This document shows, piece after piece, positions 57,593-64,000 of a DNA stretch of 64,000 nt; position 1 is the first letter of the stretch; every line of letters begins with the position of its first letter. The notes under the pieces are model-generated. The model was not told where the DNA came from. It saw nothing but the letters and a program-made list of their open reading frames with translations, and did not search any database. The stretch is from NCBI GenBank assembly GCA_021299035.1, contig JAJTGD010000015.1, positions 1-64,000 on the forward strand, in the 5' to 3' direction. Source of the DNA: Oxalobacteraceae bacterium. Lineage in GTDB: Bacteria > Pseudomonadota > Gammaproteobacteria > Burkholderiales > Burkholderiaceae_D. The position numbers and the translations under genes are program-made.

Positions 57593-59233
57593 TTAAGCCG
57601 AATTGGTCGACGAGCGGATCAGTTCGGCTGCTCTCTCGGCGATCATGATGATTGGCGAGTTGCAATTACCTGAGCTGATGGTCGGCATAACGGCTGCATC
57701 CACCACGCGCAATCCCTTGACGCCAAGCACGCGCAGCTCACTATCCACCACAGCGCTTGCATCTGTAGATGCCCCCATTTTGCAGGTGCCGACTGGATGG
57801 AAAATTGTCGTGCCAATGTCGCCCGCCGCTTTCACAAGATCATCGTTGGTGTGAAGCTCTGGGCCCGGCTTGAACTCTTGTGGGGAGAAGCGCTGCAAAG
57901 CTGATGCTCCCACAATTCGACGGGTTATACGTATTGCGTCTGCCGCAACTTTTTGATCTTCAGTCGTCGACAAATAATTCAGACTGATTTTTGGTGGTTG
58001 GTGCGGGTCTGCACTCGTAATTTCAACCGACCCACGTGAACTCGGTCTTAAATTACAAACACTCGCCGTGAACGCTGGGAAAGGATGAAGCGGCTGGCCA
58101 AATCGGTCCAGTGACAACGGTTGCACGTGGTATTGAAGGTTCGCTCGTGCTTGGGAAGAATCTGATCGAGTGAACAAACCCAATTGCGACGGCGCCATCG
58201 ACATCGGGCCGCTACGCCTTAACGCGTATTCTGCAGCAATCGCTGCCTTACCCAGCCAAGTACTGGCCATGGTGTTCAGTGTCTTTGTACCGCTGACTTT
58301 AAACACCATTCTTAGCTGCAAATGGTCTTGGAGATTTTGTCCTACGCCAGGCAAGTCAATCACGGGTGCAATTTGATGCTGCTGCAACAGCTGCGATGCA
58401 CCGATGCCAGAGCTCTGAAGAATTTGTGGTGACCCTATCGCACCAGCCGACAACAAAGTTTCTCTGACCGCTGTCGCGGTCCAAAGCTTGCCACCGCCGG
58501 TAAACTCGACGCCTGTGCAACGAATACCCTGCTCGCCTTTTTCTAAAATCAGTCTCTGAACATGGCAACCCGTCATGATGCTTAAGTTGCCTTGTCTGCT
58601 CGCGCTTTTCAAAAATGCTTTTGCGGTGTTCCAGCGAAATCCGTTTTTTTGATTCACTTCAAAGTAAGCACACCCTTCATTGTCACCCCGGTTAAAGTCG
58701 GGGATGGTGGGTATACCGGTCTGAGCTGCTGCATCACGAAAAGCATCAAGAATCTCCCAACGCAAGCGCTGTTTCTCAACTCGCCATTCACCACCCGCGC
58801 CATGAAATTCATTCGCACCGCCATGATGATCTTCCGATTTCAAGAAAACTGGTAAAACTTTCTGCCAAGACCAGCGGTCGTCACCCGTCAACGACGCCCA
58901 CTCGTCATAATCTTGGCTTTGGCCTCGCATGTAAATCATGCCGTTAATTGAAGAACAACCACCAAGTACCTTACCTCTGGGATAAATCAAACTTCTTCCA
59001 TTTAAACCATGTTCGGTCGATGTTCGAAACCGCCAGTCGGTGCGTGGGTTATCAATGCAATAAAGATAGCCAACAGGAATGTGAATCCAAACATAGTCAT
59101 CTTTGCCGCCCGCTTCGATCAGCAAAACATTGCTACCCTTATCTTGGCTGAGTCGATTTGCGAGTACACATCCCGCTGTCCCAGCACCAATGATGATGTA
59201 ATCAAAGTTGCCAACACTTTCCTTCAATTGCAC
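57593..59233 (-). CDS. GMC-family oxidoreductase (choline dehydrogenase-like)
   Basis: 546 residues. FAD motif FDYIIIGAGTAGCVLANRLS near residue 10, GMC signature 1 GKVLGGCSSINGMIYMRGQ, signature 2 LSAGAIGSPQILQSSGIG, and the catalytic histidine in HPVGTCKMG near the end. Oxidises an alcohol to an aldehyde with FAD. No betaine aldehyde dehydrogenase or betI gene lies nearby, so choline is not certain to be the substrate. Confidence 0.88.
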   Translation of the reverse strand: MQLKESVGNFDYIIIGAGTAGCVLANRLSQDKGSNVLLIEAGGKDDYVWIHIPVGYLYCIDNPRTDWRFRTSTEHGLNGRSLIYPRGKVLGGCSSINGMIYMRGQSQDYDEWASLTGDDRWSWQKVLPVFLKSEDHHGGANEFHGAGGEWRVEKQRLRWEILDAFRDAAAQTGIPTIPDFNRGDNEGCAYFEVNQKNGFRWNTAKAFLKSASRQGNLSIMTGCHVQRLILEKGEQGIRCTGVEFTGGGKLWTATAVRETLLSAGAIGSPQILQSSGIGASQLLQQHQIAPVIDLPGVGQNLQDHLQLRMVFKVSGTKTLNTMASTWLGKAAIAAEYALRRSGPMSMAPSQLGLFTRSDSSQARANLQYHVQPLSLDRFGQPLHPFPAFTASVCNLRPSSRGSVEITSADPHQPPKISLNYLSTTEDQKVAADAIRITRRIVGASALQRFSPQEFKPGPELHTNDDLVKAAGDIGTTIFHPVGTCKMGASTDASAVVDSELRVLGVKGLRVVDAAVMPTISSGNCNSPIIMIAERAAELIRSSTNSA

Positions 59234-59651
59234 GAGTCACTCCGTTTTGCCATGATGTCGACAAAGTTCAACCATCACTACGTGAGTGCTCGAACTCAAG
59301 CCTGACCTTCATTATAAAAATTCTTGCTGCTAGCTGTGGACAAAGCTTTGGATAAGCATTGGTTGAAAAGTGAACAACCTGAGTCAACAAACAAGCGCGT
59401 GTTTTTATTCAATAACTGTCCGCCAGTTTAAACGATGGAATACACGCTTTGTCCCGCGCTTAAACCATTGAAACACAAAGGTAAAACATAGATATCCACT
59501 AAAACAAGCACTCTTTATTAACTACTACTATTCTTATATAAAACCTTTTTTATAAAATCTACCGCAGCAAATCGGCCCAACAAGGAAAGATTTTTACGGC
59601 TTGAAACCGTGTTACCCTGATCAACATCATTCAAGCAAACAACGCCCGCGT
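59234..59651. other. AT-rich intergenic region between lysR-type gene and GMC oxidoreductase
   Basis: 418 bases without a gene. It is clearly more AT-rich than its surroundings, with TATAAAA/TTTTATA arms at 59536-59554 and TGTGGACAA, TTTGGATAA (imperfect DnaA-like 9-mers) near 59334-59354. It would carry the GMC promoter and possible binding sites of the adjacent LysR regulator. Confidence 0.5.
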
Positions 59652-60593
59652 TTAGACTGAGTTTGCCATTGTTTGCTGACTCGACCGACGAACTTGATCG
59701 CGCAACCATTGGTGGCCAGGATTTCTACCATCTCGTTCGTGCCACAACATATCGATGTGTACCTCTGGTAGATCAAAAGGTAAATCTTGATGGATCAATG
59801 CTTCCGACATGCCCGTGGCATTAATCAAGTGTTTTGGAATTACCATCACCAAGTCAGAGGCAGCGACAACCTGTCCCGCTGTGAAAAATTGATTCACCGT
59901 TAACAAGATTCGGCGTTCACGTCCAAGCGACGCCAAGGCATCATCGACCAAACCACGAGCACGACCGGAAAAGCTAACAAGCAAATGATTAGCCTCACAG
60001 TAACGATCAAGTGTCAGTGCTTGTTTTGCCAGCGGATGGTGCTTGCGCATGACGGCAACATATCTTCCGGAGTAGAGTCGTTCGTGTCGAATCGGCGTTT
60101 CGGTAGCGCCTTGAAGTTGCGCAACTACTCCTGGGAAGAAGCCAATCGCCAGTTCAACATCGCCACGCAAGAGTAAAGGCCGTGGCTCGCGTGTCGTTAA
60201 TGGCACCATACGGGCATCAATGCCCGGTGCCTCCTCTTCAATCACCCTGACCAAGGGAGGTAGGATCAAGGCAGCTGTTGCGTCAGCCATCGCCATTCTG
60301 AATGTGGCATGTGCTTTATCTAGCTCGAAGCTACGGGGCGCTACAGCCTCCTCAAGCTCAGCCAATGCGCGTCGAACCGCTGGCCACAAAGATTCGGCGC
60401 GCGCTGTAGGTTTTACCCCGTGCGCTGTCCTTATCAATAAATCGTCACCGAGAGAATCTCGCAGACGCTTAACGGCGTTCGATACCGCCGGTTGAGTCAT
60501 CGCTAAGCGCTGTGCTGCGCGCGTCAGGTTTTGCTCTGTCATGACAGCGTCAAACACCCGCAGCAGATTCAAATCCAAAGTGAGGAAGCTCAT
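59652..60593 (-). CDS. LysR-family transcriptional regulator
   Basis: 313 residues. HTH LNLLRVFDAVMTEQNLTRAAQRLAMTQPAVSNAVKRLRDSLGDDLLIRTAHGVKPT, then a LysR substrate domain of the NodD/PnbR-like type. Same strand as the GMC gene and the MFS gene; either could be its target. Effector unknown. Confidence 0.9.
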   Translation of the reverse strand: MSFLTLDLNLLRVFDAVMTEQNLTRAAQRLAMTQPAVSNAVKRLRDSLGDDLLIRTAHGVKPTARAESLWPAVRRALAELEEAVAPRSFELDKAHATFRMAMADATAALILPPLVRVIEEEAPGIDARMVPLTTREPRPLLLRGDVELAIGFFPGVVAQLQGATETPIRHERLYSGRYVAVMRKHHPLAKQALTLDRYCEANHLLVSFSGRARGLVDDALASLGRERRILLTVNQFFTAGQVVAASDLVMVIPKHLINATGMSEALIHQDLPFDLPEVHIDMLWHERDGRNPGHQWLRDQVRRSSQQTMANSV

Positions 60594-60700
60594 TAAATTG
60601 AGTGAAACAGAATTGAAAGCAAGAGATATAGCATGAATTAATTTGCTGACAAGTAGGTGCGCAAGCTTTTATCCGGCAAAACGTCAAGCCAAGATAACGC

Positions 60701-61912
60701 TCACCGCCGCGCGCAGGCCTTGGCAAGGTACAAGCCTACCGCTAGCACTGCAACGGAAAAGAAAATACTCAAATGGGCGCTATCGGTTTTGTCCAGTAGA
60801 TATCCGGTTGCTCCAACACCTACTGCCTGTCCGAAAAAAAAGCACGAAGCAAAGGCGGCGACTGCGGCGCCGCGACGGGCAGGAACCATCTGGGTGGCAT
60901 TGATCTGCAAAGTGTTGTGCATCATATAAAAGCCTAAACCAAACAGAAAGCAAGCCGGTAAGGTTAACCACCAGCTAGGGCTGTACCCAATCGTTAGCAT
61001 GCTGATTGCCATTAGACAGCCGCCTGCGCGAATCAGTTTGACTTCGCCGAGAGAGCGCACCAAGGTGGGTGAGAAAATCGCGAAGCAAAGCCCGCCAAGA
61101 CCAAACAGCATGACGACTGACCCGGCAGCAGTTAGCGACATCCCTAATCGGAGGTGCAAGATTGTCGGGATGAACGCTAAGGTTCCGAACACCAGCGCGC
61201 CTTCGATGAAAACACTCGTCAGAATTACACGTGCCCACGGTACGGCAACGACTTTGGAAAAAGATTTCAATAAGGGTTGCGATACTTCACCGCGTAGATC
61301 ACCCTTGGCAAGTGCATGGTGTGGCAGCCGAGCTCGTAGATGTGAAAGATAAGCGCCAGTAAACAAAAATGCGGCGGCGATCAAGAAGAAGGGAATGCGC
61401 CAATCTAGGTAATCCGCACAGAAACCACCCAGCAAGACGCCGACACCATTACCAAGAATCAAACCAATCATGAATCTGGCGAGCACTGCTTGGCGCCGTT
61501 CGTACGGCACCACGTCCCCAATCCAGGCCATTGATAATGGGATTAATGCGGCGCAACTCGCTCCCGCGAGCAAACGTGCAGCCAGCAGCGTAGAAAAATT
61601 GGTAGCGGCTGCGCACAGTAACGTGGTTACCGAGCAAAACAAACAACCAGCCGCAATAACAAAGTATTTCCCGTAGCGGTCGCCGAGCGGACCAAATAAC
61701 AGCTGAGCGATCCCATAAGCCACGCTAAACGCCGTGATGACAGCAGAGACGGTACCCACAGTCACCGAAAACTCGGATGACAAGCGAACCAGCATCGGGT
61801 CCGCCACCCGCATCGACATACCACTGCCAAAAGCGGCTAGACCAAGTGCGATAAATGCACTTCGCGGTACCTGATTATCAGCGTCGGGCGGAGAAACATT
61901 AGCACCCGTCAC
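60701..61912 (-). CDS. MFS transporter
   Basis: 403 residues, about 12 membrane helices. The MFS signature between helices 2 and 3 reads LFGPLGDRYGKYFVIAAG, and a second-half motif is seen near residue 150. DHA1/arabinose-efflux-like shape. The stop overlaps the pseudouridine synthase stop region by 4 bases at its N-terminal side, so it is coupled to that gene. Substrate unknown. Confidence 0.85.
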   Translation of the reverse strand: MTGANVSPPDADNQVPRSAFIALGLAAFGSGMSMRVADPMLVRLSSEFSVTVGTVSAVITAFSVAYGIAQLLFGPLGDRYGKYFVIAAGCLFCSVTTLLCAAATNFSTLLAARLLAGASCAALIPLSMAWIGDVVPYERRQAVLARFMIGLILGNGVGVLLGGFCADYLDWRIPFFLIAAAFLFTGAYLSHLRARLPHHALAKGDLRGEVSQPLLKSFSKVVAVPWARVILTSVFIEGALVFGTLAFIPTILHLRLGMSLTAAGSVVMLFGLGGLCFAIFSPTLVRSLGEVKLIRAGGCLMAISMLTIGYSPSWWLTLPACFLFGLGFYMMHNTLQINATQMVPARRGAAVAAFASCFFFGQAVGVGATGYLLDKTDSAHLSIFFSVAVLAVGLYLAKACARR

Positions 61913-62706
61913 AGTGATCGTACGCTCTGAAATGAACGCTCAATGCCGCGTATCGGGTCGATGAATTCAATTGAACGAGCGAGCAGCTTGAGCGGCGAGG
62001 AAAAATCCTCGTTGCTGGATTCGGTGGCGATCGGATAAAACGAGTCATTCAAAATCGGTACGCCGAGTGAGCTCATGTGGATACGCAACTGGTGCATTTT
62101 TCCGGTATCGGGCAGCAAGCGGTAATGCCCAACATCACCCGCGTGGGAAATCAACTCAACACGCGTAAACGCGTTAGGTTCACCCTCGACTTCTTTTACG
62201 CGGAAAAACTGCTCGTCTCGCACAATACGACTGGAGACCAGACGTGGTGAAGACAGGTCGGCGCGCATCGGGGCAAGTGCTTCATACACTTTATGAACAC
62301 GTCGAAAGCGAAACAGCGCTTGCCATACAGGCCGGGTAGCTGGATTCACCGAAAACAGCATCACACCCGCCGTCTCTCTGTCTAGGCGATGAATCGGGGA
62401 GATGCTTTGCAAGCCTGTCTTGCGGCGCAAGCGTACCAGCAGAGACTCATGCAGAAAACGTCCACCCGGAGTCACTGGCACGAAGTGCGGCTTATCGACG
62501 ACCATCAACTCATCGTCTTGGTAAAGCACCGCTTCTTCGAATGGGATCGGCGTCTCGTCGATGCGCTCGCGGTAATAAAAAATCCTCTGACCCCCAACGA
62601 AGCTTTCGTCATAAGCAAGCGTCCTGCCGTGATCATCTCGAACATCGCCGCGCGCCATGCGAGCGCGCCAGGCCTGCTCGGGCACCATCGGGAAACGAAC
62701 CGCCAA
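61909..62706 (-). CDS. RluA-family pseudouridine synthase with an unclear start
   Basis: 265 residues from TTG 62706. The RluA-family catalytic aspartate is D109 in ISPIHRLDRETAGVMLF, with VVDKPHFVPVTPGG and GKMHQLRIHMSSLGVPI around it. Family-like sequence GDWATLGSYLAVRFP extends about ten residues upstream of the TTG, but the frame offers only CTG codons before a TAG at 62782-62784. The real start is thus either TTG 62706, a CTG, or lost. Isomerises uridine in rRNA. Confidence 0.82.
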   Translation of the reverse strand: MAVRFPMVPEQAWRARMARGDVRDDHGRTLAYDESFVGGQRIFYYRERIDETPIPFEEAVLYQDDELMVVDKPHFVPVTPGGRFLHESLLVRLRRKTGLQSISPIHRLDRETAGVMLFSVNPATRPVWQALFRFRRVHKVYEALAPMRADLSSPRLVSSRIVRDEQFFRVKEVEGEPNAFTRVELISHAGDVGHYRLLPDTGKMHQLRIHMSSLGVPILNDSFYPIATESSNEDFSSPLKLLARSIEFIDPIRGIERSFQSVRSL

Positions 62707-62728
62707 GTAGGAACCTAAGGTCGCCCAA

Positions 62729-63415
62729 TCACCATGCAGCCCAGCCGGGCGGCCAAGGCAGTGCTGGGCCAGTGTAGGCAGCTACATTGGAGCGCAGCGG
62801 GATAATCGGAAGAGAATCGGGTATTGCGCCGTTGGAGCGATCCATACTCAGCGAATACGCATAGTTGGGAAGTAAGGCATCGCACACGTCAGCGAACCAA
62901 CGCGCGTGATCTTCATCGCGCCCGAGCGCTTGGGCCAAACCTTGTGGGTCGAAGCGTGCCAATGCTGAACAAAGCTCAGTCACGGAATCGCCCGGGCTGT
63001 CGCCCCAACCGAGCACGGGATTCAGGTTGTACTCTGCGCCAGAGCCATACCAGCCTTCACGCAGGCTACGTCGGTACCAATCTCGCTTGCCTGTGAATAG
63101 ATGCCAGCGCCAGTGAAGCCCAGAAGGTTTCGGCCAGCTATAGAGATATAGGCGCTGGTAGCCCGCCTGATGCAGGGACCGCATCATCGCCATTAAACGG
63201 CCATGCGGCATGCGGTCCGGCGGCGCTACACGAAAATGAATCGGTTCACCATCGGCATGTTGAACCTGATCGCAGGATAAATTCAAATCCAGCGTACGCC
63301 CTTCACTGCCAAAGCGTGCCGATACCCAACCAGTCATCAGATTAACAGCGGTGATCACTCCATAGCCTCTGTAGCGGTGGAAGATCACGGTGCCGGGCGC
63401 AAGTGGCTTCATCAA
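62729..63415 (-). CDS. Hypothetical protein, unrecognised family
   Basis: 228 residues, soluble. The N-terminus looks like a small SH3-like or CarD-like beta domain (PGTVIFHRYRGYGVITAVNLMTGWVSARFG); the middle has YLYSWPKPSGLHWRWHLFTGKRDWY, rich in aromatic residues; the C-terminus ends PWPPGWAAW. No family can be assigned. It lies just upstream of the pseudouridine synthase gene on the same strand; their ends overlap in different frames if the latter starts upstream. Confidence 0.65.
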   Translation of the reverse strand: MMKPLAPGTVIFHRYRGYGVITAVNLMTGWVSARFGSEGRTLDLNLSCDQVQHADGEPIHFRVAPPDRMPHGRLMAMMRSLHQAGYQRLYLYSWPKPSGLHWRWHLFTGKRDWYRRSLREGWYGSGAEYNLNPVLGWGDSPGDSVTELCSALARFDPQGLAQALGRDEDHARWFADVCDALLPNYAYSLSMDRSNGAIPDSLPIIPLRSNVAAYTGPALPWPPGWAAW

Positions 63416-63727
63416 GCGAAGATCTTAAATAATTTCAGGAAGTAGTTTACTGGCATCACTGCATGTTCGTAAGGCGAATAACAAGGGCAATGATCGAACC
63501 AATTACCCGAAGTCGTAAACCATTTGCAAGACCGAACATAAACTAATGCCAACTTAGCATTGGATTCCATTCGGGGACCGCTTTTACCATGGCGGTCCAT
63601 CTTGTCTCGGATGGCGGGTAGCGTAAACGGTTAACGTGAATGCTGCTCAGCATTTCAGGGGTGGTTCCTTTGGAGCCACCCTTTTTTTTATCGCGCTATC
63701 ATGGCAGGGTATCGTTGAGATAAAACC
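63416..63727. other. Intergenic region with possible small RNA
   Basis: 312 bases between the unrecognised minus-strand gene and the plus-strand asparaginase gene. It holds a GGACCGC/GCGGTCC inverted repeat (63575-63598), a short TGCTGCTCAGCA hairpin near 63641 and a strong intrinsic terminator on the plus strand (63659-63689). There is no plus-strand gene upstream for it to serve, so a short transcript is possible. Confidence 0.4.
63659..63689 (+). terminator. Orphan intrinsic terminator
   Basis: GGGTGGTTCC pairs with GGAGCCACCC (10 bp, loop TTT), followed by eight T, 39 bases before the asparaginase start. The T-run is only on the plus strand. Confidence 0.8.
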
Positions 63728-64000
63728 ATGAGCCTACGCATCATTGCCACCGGCGGCACCTTTGACAAGCACTATGACCCGATCACGGGCCAGCTTGTTT
63801 TCGTTGACAGTGTGTTACCCGAAGCATTAGCCCGAGCACGAATCACGGACCCGACCAGTGTTGAGCCACTGATGGCGATCGATTCGCTCGACATGAATGA
63901 CACCCATCGCGCTCAAATACTTTCAGCATGTGAGCGCAGCGCCGAGCATAAAATCGTGATCATCCACGGTACGGACACCCTGCGCGAGACTGCGCAAGTA
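63728..64000 (+). CDS. Asparaginase-family protein (N-terminal part)
   Basis: 91 codons from ATG 63728 to the window edge. The N-terminal active-site block IIATGGTFDKHYDP and, later, the second block IIHGTDTLRETA (catalytic threonine pair) are those of L-asparaginase-family enzymes, which hydrolyse asparagine or similar amides. No signal peptide is present, so a cytoplasmic form. The C-terminal part is outside the window. Confidence 0.85.
   Translation, partial: MSLRIIATGGTFDKHYDPITGQLVFVDSVLPEALARARITDPTSVEPLMAIDSLDMNDTHRAQILSACERSAEHKIVIIHGTDTLRETAQV

Noticed and set aside
59234-59651. AT-rich gap as a replication origin
   Set aside because: Contains only imperfect DnaA-like 9-mers; the priA-hemE gap has four exact boxes.

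Overview
The window is a chromosomal segment of a betaproteobacterium, most likely of the order Burkholderiales. The grounds are gene content and order: priA-hemE near an atpIBEFHAGDC operon followed by parB-parA-rsmG-mnmG, a leucine/isovalerate (liu) degradation cluster that includes aceK, and the glpD-glpSTPQV-glpK glycerol cluster. The DNA is moderately GC-rich and most genes lie on the minus strand.

Layout. (1) 0.1-15.3 kb: a long minus-strand run read from liuR downwards: liuR, liuA, aceK, thiolase, SDR, a broken acyl-CoA dehydrogenase, ychJ, liuB, bioA, liuD, liuE, a thioesterase, DUF1289, a membrane protein and a frameshifted metallo-hydrolase. It turns leucine and isovalerate into acetoacetate and acetyl-CoA under a MerR-type LiuR, whose likely operator is a perfect palindrome at 15335-15352. 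A divergent metallo-hydrolase faces it. (2) 16.5-24 kb: a small HTH regulator, dsbA, a SPOR protein and argS, then an accessory stretch with a frameshifted surface lipoprotein, an SSB paralog and an ankyrin protein with an unusual N-terminal domain, ending at tRNA-Arg. (3) 24-33 kb: cytochrome c5, a yqjDEK-like trio, YdcF, tRNA-Asp, small conserved genes, rep and priA. (4) 32.5-33.4 kb: an unusually long priA-hemE gap holding four perfect DnaA boxes at regular spacing. (5) 33.4-44.8 kb: hemE, then glpR facing glpD-glpS-glpT-glpP-glpQ-DUF2160-glpV-glpK, a complete uptake and entry route for glycerol. (6) 44.9-56.7 kb: the full F1Fo ATP synthase operon, parBA, rsmG, mnmG and two perfect parS sites. 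(7) 56.7-64 kb: a TSUP transporter, a GMC oxidoreductase, a LysR regulator, an MFS transporter, a pseudouridine synthase, an unrecognised protein and the start of an asparaginase-like gene.

Most notable: a ~116-bp repeat sits just downstream of both tRNA genes (tRNA-Arg and tRNA-Asp), about 93% identical between the two, and each time it is followed by a second copy of that tRNA's own 3' end. This looks like a small tRNA-3'-end-associated mobile element; no integrase is encoded nearby. Also notable are the DnaA-box array beside hemE, the ankyrin protein, and the glycerol ABC transporter, whose two ATPases carry complementary defects. Three genes are disrupted: the metallo-hydrolase, the acyl-CoA dehydrogenase and the lipoprotein. 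No CRISPR array, insertion sequence, rRNA or phage module was seen.
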